Of a stretch of 64,000 bases of DNA, positions 8,024 through 17,819 are shown one piece after another. Source of the stretch: JAUILA01 sp050289805. GTDB taxonomy: Bacteria; Bacteroidota; Bacteroidia; Cytophagales; Cyclobacteriaceae. Under the pieces are notes generated by a model. That model was not told the DNA's origin. It saw only the letters and a program-made list of their open reading frames with translations, and made no database searches. The number at the start of each line of letters is the position of its first letter. The first letter of the stretch is position 1. The stretch is taken from contig JBNKGL010000001.1 of assembly GCA_050289805.1 (NCBI GenBank), positions 186,001 through 250,000 on the forward strand. Reading direction: 5' to 3'. The translations under genes and the position numbers were made by a program.

Positions 8024-8938
8024 ATGGATCAATCCAGCAGTTATCATCGGCCCGTTATGTTACAGGAATGTATCGACGGGCTGAATATAGATCCGAATGG
8101 GATTTATGTCGATGTGACGTTTGGAGGAGGAGGTCATAGCAGGGAAATACTGAAACACCTGAACGGAGGACATTTATATGCCTTTGATCAGGATCAGGAT
8201 GCGAGGACCAATGCCGATGGCATCACAGATCGTTCTTTCACATTTATCGAGGCGAATTTCAGGTTTTTGAAACGATTTCTGAAGTTGCACAATGTCGGCC
8301 AAGTAAGCGGAATCCTCGCCGACCTGGGAGTTTCTTCCCATCAGATTGACGAACCGGACCGTGGTTTTTCTACGCGGTTTAATGCGGTGCTGGATATGCG
8401 GATGGATCAGGAAGCGGCTCTGTCGGCACGGGAGGTAGTTAACACCTATGAAGAGCGGGACCTTCACAGGATATTGGGAATGTATGGTGAAGTTAGAAAT
8501 GCCAGAACCCTTGCTGCTGCCATTGTTGCAGAACGAATCAACCGAAAAATTGAACGGGTAGAAGATCTGATTGCCATTCTTAAAAAGTACGCGCCACGGG
8601 GCCGGGAGTATAAGTATTACGCCCAGGTGTTTCAGGCGTTGCGAATTGAGGTGAACGGGGAGCTGCAGGCGCTGGAAGAATTTTTAGTCCAGTCTGCGGA
8701 AGTACTCGCTCCTGAGGGAAGACTGGTAATCATGTCCTATCATTCATTGGAAGACCGGATGGTGAAGAATTTCATCAATTCGGGAAACATAGCGGGAATA
8801 TTGGAAAAGGACTTTTATGGAAACGTGTTGAAACCACTACAACCCTTCAACAAAAAACCAATTACAGCTTCAGTGAAAGAAATACAGGAAAACAACAGGG
8901 CTCGAAGTGCAAAACTTCGAATAGCGATAAAAAAATAA
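8024..8938 (+). CDS. rsmH: 16S rRNA (cytosine(1402)-N4)-methyltransferase RsmH (MraW)
   Basis: 304 residues, the usual length. It N4-methylates C1402 of 16S rRNA in the decoding centre using S-adenosylmethionine. Family motifs are YHRPVMLQECIDGL at the N-terminus, the SAM-binding VDVTFGGGGHSREIL, ILADLGVSSHQID and FQALRIEVNGEL, with the C-terminal basic NNRARSAKLRIA. It lies in its standard place between mraZ and ftsL. Confidence 0.97.
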   Translation: MDQSSSYHRPVMLQECIDGLNIDPNGIYVDVTFGGGGHSREILKHLNGGHLYAFDQDQDARTNADGITDRSFTFIEANFRFLKRFLKLHNVGQVSGILADLGVSSHQIDEPDRGFSTRFNAVLDMRMDQEAALSAREVVNTYEERDLHRILGMYGEVRNARTLAAAIVAERINRKIERVEDLIAILKKYAPRGREYKYYAQVFQALRIEVNGELQALEEFLVQSAEVLAPEGRLVIMSYHSLEDRMVKNFINSGNIAGILEKDFYGNVLKPLQPFNKKPITASVKEIQENNRARSAKLRIAIKK

Positions 8939-8939
8939 T

Positions 8940-9311
8940 ATGGCGACGAACAGATACAAGGTATCCACAGCACCATCCGGGAAGAGTATATTTTCCCTGA
9001 TTGAGGGATCACTTCGCCTTCCGGTTCTATTTGAGAACGGACTGCCGGTGAAGTATATGCCGCAGGTGCTTTTCGCAACCGCGCTCGTGATCTTCTATAT
9101 CGGAAACAGTCATTATGCCGACTCGACCATCCGGAAGATTGATAAGCTGAAGGTTGAGGTAGAAGACCTTCGCGCCGACTACACCACGCTGAAAAGTGAT
9201 TATATGTTTGCCAGCAAACAATCTGAGATCGCCAGAAGTGTAGACAGGCTAAGAATTCAGGAAACACTTGAACCACCGAAAAAAATTGTGATAGAAGAGG
9301 GTGAATATTAA
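8940..9311 (+). CDS. ftsL: FtsL-like cell division protein
   Basis: 123 residues: a basic cytoplasmic N-terminus, one membrane segment (about residues 40-57, MPQVLFATALVIFYIGN) and a periplasmic coiled coil rich in heptad hydrophobics (IRKIDKLKVEVEDLRADYTT). Size, topology and position between rsmH and the penicillin-binding protein identify it as FtsL, the bitopic scaffold that activates FtsW-FtsI. Sequence conservation of FtsL is low, so the name rests largely on context. Its last 11 bases overlap the GTG start of ftsI. Confidence 0.8.
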   Translation: MATNRYKVSTAPSGKSIFSLIEGSLRLPVLFENGLPVKYMPQVLFATALVIFYIGNSHYADSTIRKIDKLKVEVEDLRADYTTLKSDYMFASKQSEIARSVDRLRIQETLEPPKKIVIEEGEY

Positions 9312-11388
9312 GAGATCCATATTGCTCAGGGCACGTATTGCCTTTTTACTGGTTGCGCTGTTTGCCATAGCGATCATGGTGAAGGTGTCGCTCATCCAGT
9401 TCTCTGAGGGAGAGCAATGGAATAAAATTGCTGAGCAGATCAGTTATAAAACCAGGGTTGTAAAAGCAACCCGTGGCAATATTTATTCCGATAATGGAAG
9501 TTTGCTCGCCACTTCGTTGCCGTTCTACGAGGTGGGCTTCGATGCCACCAGGGCAAGCGACGAAGTATTTGATAAAGGGCTGGATTCACTGGCCCTTCTG
9601 CTTTCCCGTCATTTTGGGGATTTGTCGGCCAAATCATATGCGCGAAAGATCAAGGATGCGCGTAGTACTGGTCGCCAATTTATCCTATTAAATCGCCAGC
9701 AGATTGGATACCAGGAGAAGAAAAAAATGGAAAGCTGGCCTATTTTCCGGGAAGGCCGTTTAGGTGGAGGTGTCATTTTTGAAAAGGTTGACAAGCGTTT
9801 CCGTCCTTTTAATAATCTCAGCCGGCGAACCATTGGGTTCATCAATGAAAACCATCGCGGCGCAGGGCTTGAATACAGCTTTGATCAGTTCCTCGCGGGT
9901 AAGGATGGTCAGGCACTGTATCAGAAAATGGCAGGTGGAAGCTGGAGACCTGTATTTGACGGAAGCGAAGTGAAGACTGAAAACGGATATGATATTGAAA
10001 CAACGATCGATATCAATCTGCAGGATGTTTCCGAAACCGCATTGCTCCGCGCGCTTAAATATCATGATGCGGACTATGGGACTGTCGTGGTCATGGAAGT
10101 AAAGACCGGCGAGATCAAAGCCATATCGAATCTCAGCAGAAATGAAAACGGCTCTTATTACGAGCGGTATAATCATGCGATTGGGGGACTGATGGAGCCG
10201 GGGTCTACATTCAAACTTGTGACCATGATGGCGTTACTGGAGGAGACCAATATCAGCCTTGAGGATAGTATTGACACAGGAGACGGAACCTATAAATTTT
10301 ACAACAATACCGTTCGTGATCATGAAGCCGGAGGATACGGCACGATTACGATACGGGAGGCATTCGAAAAATCGTCTAACGTGGCAATGGCCAAACTGGT
10401 GGATGAGAATTTTGGCCTGAAGCCGGAGAAATACCTGGATTATGTTGATGACCTGAAACTTTCACAGCCGCTGGGGATCCAGATCAAAGGTGAAGGCGTT
10501 CCGAAGATTACCCGTCCGCAGGATAAGGACTGGAGTGGTATCACATTACCCTGGATGGCATACGGATACGGTTTTGAAATAACGCCCTTGCAAACCCTGT
10601 CGGTTTATAATGCGGTCGCCAATAATGGACGTTTGATTCGCCCGTTATTGGTTAAGCGGGTTCGCCGTGCCGACAAGATCATTGACACCTTTGAACCTGC
10701 GGTCCTGAACAGGAAAATATGTTCTGATGAAACGCTGACCAAATTACAGGAAATGCTGGAAGGTGTTGTGGAGCGCGGTACAGCGATGAACATTAAGAAT
10801 GATCATTACAAAATTGCGGGAAAAACCGGAACTGCCCAGGTACTCGAAAGTGGCCGATATACGCGCAAGTACATTACTTCTTTCGCGGGATATTTCCCGG
10901 CTGATGCGCCCAAGTACAGTGCAATTGTGGTAATCAAGAACCCCAAAGGGTGGCGCCAGTACGGAAGCAATGTAGCAGCGCCCGTATTCAAGGAAATCGC
11001 CGATAATATTTATGCCCGTGACATTGATCTCCATGAGTCTGAAGTGCTTGCAGAAGTAGATGATGACCTCTTTCCACTGATACGAGGCGGGGTTCAGGAA
11101 GAATTAAAAATTATCTGCAATGAACTGCAGATCCCCAATATCGGAATGGAAGAAACAGAATGGGTAAAGACTGAAATAAGCGGCGATACCATTCAATGGA
11201 AAGAATTTGAAATGGCGGAAACGCTCGTTCCCGATGTCACAGGAATGACGCTGCGGGATGCATTGTATTTGTTGGAAAAGCACGGACTAAGAGTTCAGTT
11301 TAATGGATACGGACGGGTGAAGAATCAGTCAATCCGACCCGGATCCAGGTTTAAAAAGGGTAACGAAATTAAAATTACACTCAGCTAA
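9301..11388 (+). CDS. ftsI: septal peptidoglycan transpeptidase (FtsI/PBP3-like) with C-terminal PASTA domain
   Basis: 695 residues: N-terminal membrane anchor (residues 8-30), pedestal domain, transpeptidase domain with SxxK at about residue 301 (GSTFK), SSN near 357 (EKSSNVAMAK) and KTG near 508 (AGKTGTAQ), and a C-terminal PASTA domain starting near LVPDVTGMTLRDALYLLE. It cross-links septal peptidoglycan. The PASTA extension is usual for Bacteroidota division PBPs but absent from the E. coli enzyme. GTG start inside ftsL; its TAA shares a base with the ATG of murE. Confidence 0.95.
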   Translation: MNIKRSILLRARIAFLLVALFAIAIMVKVSLIQFSEGEQWNKIAEQISYKTRVVKATRGNIYSDNGSLLATSLPFYEVGFDATRASDEVFDKGLDSLALLLSRHFGDLSAKSYARKIKDARSTGRQFILLNRQQIGYQEKKKMESWPIFREGRLGGGVIFEKVDKRFRPFNNLSRRTIGFINENHRGAGLEYSFDQFLAGKDGQALYQKMAGGSWRPVFDGSEVKTENGYDIETTIDINLQDVSETALLRALKYHDADYGTVVVMEVKTGEIKAISNLSRNENGSYYERYNHAIGGLMEPGSTFKLVTMMALLEETNISLEDSIDTGDGTYKFYNNTVRDHEAGGYGTITIREAFEKSSNVAMAKLVDENFGLKPEKYLDYVDDLKLSQPLGIQIKGEGVPKITRPQDKDWSGITLPWMAYGYGFEITPLQTLSVYNAVANNGRLIRPLLVKRVRRADKIIDTFEPAVLNRKICSDETLTKLQEMLEGVVERGTAMNIKNDHYKIAGKTGTAQVLESGRYTRKYITSFAGYFPADAPKYSAIVVIKNPKGWRQYGSNVAAPVFKEIADNIYARDIDLHESEVLAEVDDDLFPLIRGGVQEELKIICNELQIPNIGMEETEWVKTEISGDTIQWKEFEMAETLVPDVTGMTLRDALYLLEKHGLRVQFNGYGRVKNQSIRPGSRFKKGNEIKITLS

Positions 11389-12851
11389 TGGCGCAACTAC
11401 GCGACTTGCTATATAAGGTATCATTGCTGTCGACATCAGGTGACATGGGTGTTGACATCGATCATATAACCTTTGATTCCCGTGAGGTTCGTGAGGGTTC
11501 GCTTTTTGTAGCAGTTCGTGGTACGCAGGTTGACGGACATCGGTTTATCAATCCTTCCATTGATCAGGGGGCTGTCGCCGTGGTGTGTGAGGAGCTGCCG
11601 CTCGAACTAAATGAAAATGTTGCCTATATCGCGGTTCGTAACAGTGCAGAGGCATTAAGCAGGCTGGCCATCAATTTCTATGGAAATCCGGCTTCCCGCC
11701 TAAAACTGGTTGGTGTAACCGGAACTAATGGAAAGACTACCGTAACAACCCTTCTGTATAATTTATTCAGAAATCTCGGTCATAAGACAGGTCTTCTGTC
11801 GACCGTTGTAAATAAAATTGACGGCCGTGAATTGGCTGCTTCACATACAACCCCTGATGCGGTATCGCTGAACTCCATGCTCAATGAGATGGTGGATGAG
11901 GGATGTACGCATTGCTTCATGGAAGTTAGTTCGCATGCCCTTGATCAAAGGCGGGTTTCCGGGCTTGAGTTTGCAGGCGGCGTATTTACGAACATCACGC
12001 ACGATCATCTTGATTATCACAAAACATTCGATGAATACATTGCCGCCAAAAAAAGACTTTTTGATGAATTGCCGGCGGAGTCGTTTGCACTTGTGAATGT
12101 AGATGACAAGAGAGGCAGGATAATGCTTCAGAATACACGGGCAACCAAGCATACCTACGCGCTTCGGTCTGTGGCTGAATTCAAAGGGCGATTGCTTACC
12201 AATTCCCTTCAGGGGCTCGAAATGGAAGTAGATGGAAAGGAAGCATGGTTCAGGCTGATCGGTGATTTCAATGCCTATAATCTGCTTGCTGCGTATGGAA
12301 CGGCGGTTTTGCTGGAGGAGGATCCGGATGAAGTAATCACTAAGCTTACCATTACCAATGGTGCTCCGGGCCGGTTCGAGCAGGTGATGACCGAAACTGG
12401 CATTACAGCCCTGGTGGACTATGCACATACCCCGGATGCGCTTCAGAATGTGTTGGAGACCATTCGTGAATTCAGAACCGGAAATGAGCAGGTGATTACG
12501 GTTGTGGGCTGTGGCGGAAACCGTGATAAGGCAAAGCGGCCTTTGATGGCATCGATTGCCTGCAAATACAGCGACAAGGTAATCCTTACATCAGACAATC
12601 CGCGCAATGAGGATCCGCTGGAAATATTAAAGGATATGCAAGCCGGGATTAGTCCGGCCGATTATAAAAAAACCGTTGTTCTCGCCGACCGGGAGGAGGC
12701 CATCAAGACTGCGTGCATGATGAGCAAATCCGGGGACATTATCATGGTCGCCGGCAAAGGACACGAGAAATACCAGGAAATCAATGGGGTGAAATACCCT
12801 TTTGATGACAAGGAAGTTTTAGGAAGAATGTTGAATCTGTTTACGAACTGA
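11388..12851 (+). CDS. murE: UDP-MurNAc-L-Ala-D-Glu:meso-diaminopimelate ligase MurE
   Basis: 487 residues. It adds the third amino acid to the peptidoglycan stem. The ATP-binding loop GVTGTNGKTTV, the acceptor-binding ASHTTPDAVSL and the C-terminal DNPRNEDP are visible. The DNPR motif marks meso-diaminopimelate rather than lysine as substrate, so this organism should have DAP-type peptidoglycan. Start ATG overlaps the stop of ftsI by one base (TAATG), and mraY follows 4 bases after the stop. Confidence 0.96.
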   Translation: MAQLRDLLYKVSLLSTSGDMGVDIDHITFDSREVREGSLFVAVRGTQVDGHRFINPSIDQGAVAVVCEELPLELNENVAYIAVRNSAEALSRLAINFYGNPASRLKLVGVTGTNGKTTVTTLLYNLFRNLGHKTGLLSTVVNKIDGRELAASHTTPDAVSLNSMLNEMVDEGCTHCFMEVSSHALDQRRVSGLEFAGGVFTNITHDHLDYHKTFDEYIAAKKRLFDELPAESFALVNVDDKRGRIMLQNTRATKHTYALRSVAEFKGRLLTNSLQGLEMEVDGKEAWFRLIGDFNAYNLLAAYGTAVLLEEDPDEVITKLTITNGAPGRFEQVMTETGITALVDYAHTPDALQNVLETIREFRTGNEQVITVVGCGGNRDKAKRPLMASIACKYSDKVILTSDNPRNEDPLEILKDMQAGISPADYKKTVVLADREEAIKTACMMSKSGDIIMVAGKGHEKYQEINGVKYPFDDKEVLGRMLNLFTN

Positions 12852-12855
12852 ATGT

Positions 12856-14064
12856 ATGCTGTACTACCTCTTTGATTATCTGGATCGGGAATATGACTTA
12901 CTGGGGGCTGGTGTCTTCCAGTATATTTCCTTCCGGGCGGGGATGGCAGCTTTCGTTTCGCTTTTTATTGCCATTTTGATCGGCAAGCGCATTATAAATT
13001 TTTTGCGCCGTAAACAGGTTGGTGAAGATATCAGGGATCTGGGGCTTGAAGGCCAGATGCAGAAAAAAGGAACACCCACCATGGGCGGGATCATCATCAT
13101 CGCGGCCATCATCATCCCGGTCCTCCTGTTTGCACAGATTGATAATATTTATGTAATACTCCTGCTGATTACGACAGTATGGTTGGGGGTAATCGGATTT
13201 CTGGATGACTATATCAAGGTATTCCGGAAGAATAAAAAAGGCCTTGCCGGGAAATTCAAGGTGGTAGGGCAAATCGGCATCGGGCTGATCGTTGGTCTCA
13301 CACTTTATTTCCATGAAGACGTTACTGTTCGCAGCTATACGGGTGAGGTTCGTATGGAGGACAACGAGATTATCCGTGAATATGAGGATGTGAAATCCAA
13401 CAGGACAACGGTGCCTTTTGTAAAAAATAATGAGCTGAGCTACGATAAGATTCTCTCTTTCGCGGGAGATGATTTTACGTGGATGTTCTATGTTCTGATC
13501 GTGATCTTTATTATCACTGCCGTTTCAAACGGCGCAAATATCACCGACGGTATTGATGGCCTCGCTGCAGGCACATCAGCCATCATTGGATTAACCCTGG
13601 CCATTTTTGCGTACCTCTCAGGCCGTGTTGACTTTAGTCAGTATCTGAATATCATGTTTATTCCGAATCTGAGTGAAGTCGTGATTTTTTGCACGGCATT
13701 TGTTGGGGCTTGTATCGGTTTCCTCTGGTACAATTCCTATCCCGCCCAGGTCTTTATGGGCGATACCGGAAGTCTTTCATTGGGCGGAATTATTGCCGTA
13801 ATCGCCCTGGTCGTACGAAAAGAACTTATGATCCCTCTTTTATGCGGGGTCTTCCTGATCGAAAATCTGTCAGTGATTATTCAGGTCAGCTATTTTAAAT
13901 ATACAAAACGCAAATACGGCGAGGGACGAAGGGTTTTCAAAATGTCGCCCCTACATCACCACTACCAGATGGAGAATATGCACGAAGCGAAGATCGTGAC
14001 CCGTTTCTGGATGGTGGGCATTCTGTTGGCAATAATGACATTAGCAACCTTGAAATTAAGATGA
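12856..14064 (+). CDS. mraY: phospho-MurNAc-pentapeptide transferase MraY
   Basis: Makes lipid I by moving phospho-MurNAc-pentapeptide onto undecaprenyl phosphate; ten membrane segments. Diagnostic motifs are GTPTMGGIIII, the Asp pair in GFLDDYIKV, NITDGIDGLA, VFMGDTGSLSLGG and the histidine motif MSPLHHHYQ. At 402 residues it is about 40 longer than the E. coli enzyme; the extra, charged segment lies around residues 155-200 (TGEVRMEDNEIIREYEDVKS), in the loop between the fourth and fifth membrane segments. The stop overlaps a following 42-codon ORF in an ATGA. Confidence 0.96.
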   Translation: MLYYLFDYLDREYDLLGAGVFQYISFRAGMAAFVSLFIAILIGKRIINFLRRKQVGEDIRDLGLEGQMQKKGTPTMGGIIIIAAIIIPVLLFAQIDNIYVILLLITTVWLGVIGFLDDYIKVFRKNKKGLAGKFKVVGQIGIGLIVGLTLYFHEDVTVRSYTGEVRMEDNEIIREYEDVKSNRTTVPFVKNNELSYDKILSFAGDDFTWMFYVLIVIFIITAVSNGANITDGIDGLAAGTSAIIGLTLAIFAYLSGRVDFSQYLNIMFIPNLSEVVIFCTAFVGACIGFLWYNSYPAQVFMGDTGSLSLGGIIAVIALVVRKELMIPLLCGVFLIENLSVIIQVSYFKYTKRKYGEGRRVFKMSPLHHHYQMENMHEAKIVTRFWMVGILLAIMTLATLKLR

Positions 14065-14189
14065 TCAATATGTGTGACATCCATACGATGATTCTTAACT
14101 GGCTGATCGGCCTGGTCAGAAGGGTGATTAGGCTGGTCGTCAGTAAGATTGACGTACGGGAAGAGAGTATAACACAATTGGAAATGTAG
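14061..14189 (+). CDS. small ORF (42 residues) coupled to mraY
   Basis: An ATG at 14061 overlaps the mraY stop as ATGA and opens a 42-codon frame that ends 2 bases before the murD ATG. The peptide begins MINMCDIHT, has a hydrophobic and basic amphipathic middle (ILNWLIGLVRRVIRLVV) and an acidic end (DVREESITQLEM). It exactly fills the only sizable gap in the mraY-murC run, where all other junctions overlap or nearly touch. I do not recognise a family. It could be a real small membrane-associated protein, a device that carries ribosomes to murD, or chance. Confidence 0.45.
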   Translation: MINMCDIHTMILNWLIGLVRRVIRLVVSKIDVREESITQLEM

Positions 14190-14191
14190 GC

Positions 14192-15553
14192 ATGAAACAA
14201 CGACTAGTCATATTGGGAGCTGGAGAAAGCGGAACAGGGGCGGCCTTGCTGGGTCAGTCCAGGGGGTATGATGTGTTCGTTTCTGATGCCAATAAAATAT
14301 CCGAAAAATATAAGGCCGAACTTGATAAGGCTGGGATATCATATGAGGAAGGCAGGCATACCGCCGATTACATTCTGGATGCCAGGATCATTATAAAATC
14401 ACCCGGAATTAATCCGGAGGTGGAGATAATCCAGCAGGCAGTGGCCCGGGAAATTGAGGTAATCGATGAGCTGGAATTTGCATATCGGTTTACGTCGGCA
14501 AAAATTATTGCCATTACGGGTACCAATGGCAAAACTACCACAACACTGCTTACCTATCACCTGATGAAAGAGGCGGGTTTTGATGTAGGACTCGCGGGAA
14601 ATGTGGGCAAGAGCCTGGCACGACAGCTGATAGCCGACGAAAAAGAGTACTATGTCGTTGAAATCAGCAGCTTCCAGCTGGATGGAACCCGAACATTCCG
14701 TCCCTATATCTCGATGCTTCTGAATATTACTCCGGATCACATGGATCGGTATCAGTACAGTCTCCAGAATTATGTAAACAGCAAATTCCGCATCATCCAG
14801 AATCAAACGGAGGAGGATCATTTCATATACAATGCAGAGGATCCTATCCTGACATCCGAATTGGTCACACGTGGGTTATTCAGACCGTTGGGGCATGGCT
14901 TTTCAATTGATGGAAGCAAGGCAGCGGAGATGTATTACCGCAAGGGTAAAATGCATTTCTTCGGATTCTGGATTGCTCAGAAGAATACCCCGCTTCGCGG
15001 CTTGCACAATGCTCAGAATATGATGGCGGCTATCGAGGCATTGCGGATACTTGGAACAGATCCTGAAGTAATTAAGGAAGGCCTGAAAACATTTAAAAAT
15101 GCACCGCATCGACTGGAATATGTAGCTACCATCAATGATGTGAAGTTTTTTAATGACTCCAAAGCTACCAATGTGGATGCCGTAAAATACGCGCTGGATG
15201 CATTTGAGGAGCCATTGGTCTGGATTGCCGGTGGTGTCGACAAGGGTAACGATTATGACCTGATCATGGAGCAGGTGAATCAGCGGGTAAAGGCACTGGT
15301 ATGCCTCGGTACAAATAATCTTCGATTGAGGGATGCTTTTCATGATCAGATTGTAGATCTGATTGAAACGAATACAATGCAGGATGCCGTACGTGGAGCT
15401 ATGCGGTATGCCACCGCTAATGATGTGGTACTTCTGTCACCTGCATGTGCCAGTTTCGACCTGTTTCGGAATTATGAAGATCGCGGGGATCAGTTCAGGG
15501 AAACGGTACTGGCGTTAAAAGAAGAGTTTGAAAAAAATCAGCAGATGCAATGA
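14192..15553 (+). CDS. murD: UDP-MurNAc-L-alanine:D-glutamate ligase MurD
   Basis: 453 residues. It adds D-glutamate to UDP-MurNAc-L-Ala in the cytoplasm. The N-terminal Rossmann region has VILGAGESGTGAA, the ATP loop is ITGTNGKTTTT, and FFNDSKATNVDA plus WIAGGVDKGNDY are typical MurD motifs. The catalytic-domain motif LNITPDHMDRY is present. The stop overlaps the ftsW start by 4 bases (ATGA). Confidence 0.97.
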   Translation: MKQRLVILGAGESGTGAALLGQSRGYDVFVSDANKISEKYKAELDKAGISYEEGRHTADYILDARIIIKSPGINPEVEIIQQAVAREIEVIDELEFAYRFTSAKIIAITGTNGKTTTTLLTYHLMKEAGFDVGLAGNVGKSLARQLIADEKEYYVVEISSFQLDGTRTFRPYISMLLNITPDHMDRYQYSLQNYVNSKFRIIQNQTEEDHFIYNAEDPILTSELVTRGLFRPLGHGFSIDGSKAAEMYYRKGKMHFFGFWIAQKNTPLRGLHNAQNMMAAIEALRILGTDPEVIKEGLKTFKNAPHRLEYVATINDVKFFNDSKATNVDAVKYALDAFEEPLVWIAGGVDKGNDYDLIMEQVNQRVKALVCLGTNNLRLRDAFHDQIVDLIETNTMQDAVRGAMRYATANDVVLLSPACASFDLFRNYEDRGDQFRETVLALKEEFEKNQQMQ

Positions 15554-16710
15554 TCGCGATTAAGGAATGGACCGATAAGCATGTAAAGGGGGATCCTGTG
15601 ATCTGGGCCGTTGTGATTTTGTTGTCTATAATTTCAATACTTGTGGTATACAGTGCAACGGGTACCCTGGCATTTAAGCGCATGAGTCATCCAGAAGCCT
15701 ATTTGTTCAAGCATACGATGCTCATGGGGCTGGGTCTTTCTGCCATGTGGCTCGCACATAAGGTTGACTACCGTTATTATTCACGGTTATCCCGCCTGGC
15801 ACTTTGGGTGAGTGTTCCGCTTCTTCTCTACACATTTACAAATGGTGTGAGCCTGAATGATGCCTCACGGTGGATCATGATTCCGGTGATCAATGCATCA
15901 TTTCAGCCTTCCGACCTGGCGAGTCTTGCCCTGATCACAAGTCTTGCCAGCATGCTGGCAAAACGCCAGCAAAATATTCGGGATTTCAAGGAATCACTGA
16001 TTCCAATGCTGATCTGGTGCGGGGTGATTTGCGGATTGATCGCGCTTACGAATCTTTCTTCAGCGATACTCCTCTTCCTTACCTGCATGCTCATCATGTT
16101 TATCGGGCGGGTTCCGGTAAAATATCTTGCCATGCTCATTTTCGTAGGCGCCATTTCAGGCGTTGCGGCCATTGAGCTGGGAGTACGCGGGGAAACAGCC
16201 AAGAGCCGGATTGAAAGTTTTATAAAAGGTGAGGAGCTTCCCTACCAGGCAAAGCATGCCAGAATCGCGGTAGCTACCGGAGGAATCACAGGTGTGGGGC
16301 CGGGACAAAGCCAGCAGCGAAATATTCTGCCGCATCCCTATTCTGATTTTGTGTATGCCATCATTATCGAAGAGTACGGCATGATCGGTGGTGGTGTAGT
16401 ACTGGTACTGTATCTCATATTATTATTTCGCGGAATGAAGGCGGTTTATCAGAGTGAACGTGTTTTTGGCGGATTGCTGTCTGCTGGTCTGAGCTTTGCC
16501 ATTGTGATGCAGGCCATGATCAACATGGGCGTGGTTGTGGGGTTGGGACCTATTACAGGACTTCCGCTTCCAATGGTAAGCATGGGAGGAACCTCCCTGT
16601 TGTTCACAGGAATTTCCCTGGGAATAATTCTTAGCGTGAGCCGTGGGGAAACGGATAACAGTTTCTCGGTGAGAAATGAAGGAAACAAAAACGTAATGAA
16701 AACGGCGTGA
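15550..16710 (+). CDS. ftsW: lipid II polymerase FtsW (SEDS family)
   Basis: 386 residues with about ten membrane segments. FtsW is the septal peptidoglycan glycosyltransferase that works with the FtsI of this cluster. SEDS motifs: NGVSLNDASRWI in the early loop (family NGA.RWI), ARIAVATGGITGVGPGQSQQR with the conserved G-rich loop, LPHPYSDFVYAIIIEEYG, and GLPLPMVSMGGTSLL near the C-terminus. Overlaps murD by 4 bases at its start and murG by 4 at its end. Confidence 0.95.
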   Translation: MIAIKEWTDKHVKGDPVIWAVVILLSIISILVVYSATGTLAFKRMSHPEAYLFKHTMLMGLGLSAMWLAHKVDYRYYSRLSRLALWVSVPLLLYTFTNGVSLNDASRWIMIPVINASFQPSDLASLALITSLASMLAKRQQNIRDFKESLIPMLIWCGVICGLIALTNLSSAILLFLTCMLIMFIGRVPVKYLAMLIFVGAISGVAAIELGVRGETAKSRIESFIKGEELPYQAKHARIAVATGGITGVGPGQSQQRNILPHPYSDFVYAIIIEEYGMIGGGVVLVLYLILLFRGMKAVYQSERVFGGLLSAGLSFAIVMQAMINMGVVVGLGPITGLPLPMVSMGGTSLLFTGISLGIILSVSRGETDNSFSVRNEGNKNVMKTA

Positions 16711-17819
16711 CAGAAAAACGACCATATCGGTTTATCATTAGTGGTGGAGGTACCGGCGGGCACATTTACCCCGCGCTTGCCGTGGCTGCTGAGATTCGTC
16801 GGCGTTATTCTGATAGTAAGATACTTTTTGTCGGTGCCCAGGGTAAAATGGAAATGACCAAGGTTCCTGAGGCAGGGTTTGAGATTCGTGGACTGTGGAT
16901 CAGTGGTTTTCAAAGGTCTGTTTCAAGGAGGAACCTGTTGTTCCCGTTCAAGCTTGTCCATAGCTGGTTTGCAGCCAGAAATATTATCAGTGAGTTCAAA
17001 CCGGATGCAGTTGTTGGATTTGGGGGATATGCGAGCGGGCCTATGATGCTGGCAGCAACCGGTCGGGAAATTCCTTCAATGATCCAGGAGCAGAACAGCT
17101 ATGCAGGACTTACAAACCGAAAACTTGGCGGCAGGGTGCAGAGGATCTGTGTTGCCTACGAAGGAATGGAAAAGTATTTCCCGAAAGAGAAAATCGTAAT
17201 AACCGGTAATCCGGTTCGAAAAGATATTATTGATCTGGACACCAAGCGGTCGAAAGCCCTGGCGCATTTCGGACTAAAGGGGAACCGCCCTGTTGTCCTG
17301 ATCCTGGGCGGCAGCCTTGGCGCCCGCACCATCAATAACAGTGTCCTGAAGGATTTGCAGCTTTTGAAGGATGCTAATGTTCAGGTTTTATGGCAGACTG
17401 GAAAGATTTACCATGAAGAGATGACCTCCAAAGTTTCGGCATTGGGTGATCATTCAGGTATCCAGGTTTTTGAATTTATAAAAGAGATGGATATGGCATA
17501 CGCTGCATCGGATATCGTTATTTCCCGTGCAGGAGCACTCTCCATTTCAGAACTCTGCCTGGCAGGAAGACCCGTGGTATTTGTTCCTTCATCAAATGTC
17601 GCTGAGGATCATCAGACTAAAAATGCGATGGCGCTTACCTCAAAAGGGGCCGCATTGATGGTTACAGATGAAGAGGCCCCTGAAAAACTGATTCCTGCCA
17701 CGCTTGACTTGCTGAAGGATCAACTCAGGATGGATGAACTGGCGACACGGATCAGGGCCATGGCAAAGCCACGGGCAACGGAAGATATTGTTAATGAACT
17801 TGAAAAACTCATCGCGTGA
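16707..17819 (+). CDS. murG: UDP-GlcNAc transferase MurG (lipid II synthase)
   Basis: 370 residues, peripheral at the inner face of the membrane; adds GlcNAc to lipid I. The N-terminal G-loop ISGGGTGGHIYPALAVA, the second loop LILGGSLGARTINNSV and the UDP-GlcNAc site DIVISRAGALSISEL are clear. GTG start overlapping ftsW (GTGA); the end overlaps murC the same way. Confidence 0.97.
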   Translation: MTEKRPYRFIISGGGTGGHIYPALAVAAEIRRRYSDSKILFVGAQGKMEMTKVPEAGFEIRGLWISGFQRSVSRRNLLFPFKLVHSWFAARNIISEFKPDAVVGFGGYASGPMMLAATGREIPSMIQEQNSYAGLTNRKLGGRVQRICVAYEGMEKYFPKEKIVITGNPVRKDIIDLDTKRSKALAHFGLKGNRPVVLILGGSLGARTINNSVLKDLQLLKDANVQVLWQTGKIYHEEMTSKVSALGDHSGIQVFEFIKEMDMAYAASDIVISRAGALSISELCLAGRPVVFVPSSNVAEDHQTKNAMALTSKGAALMVTDEEAPEKLIPATLDLLKDQLRMDELATRIRAMAKPRATEDIVNELEKLIA

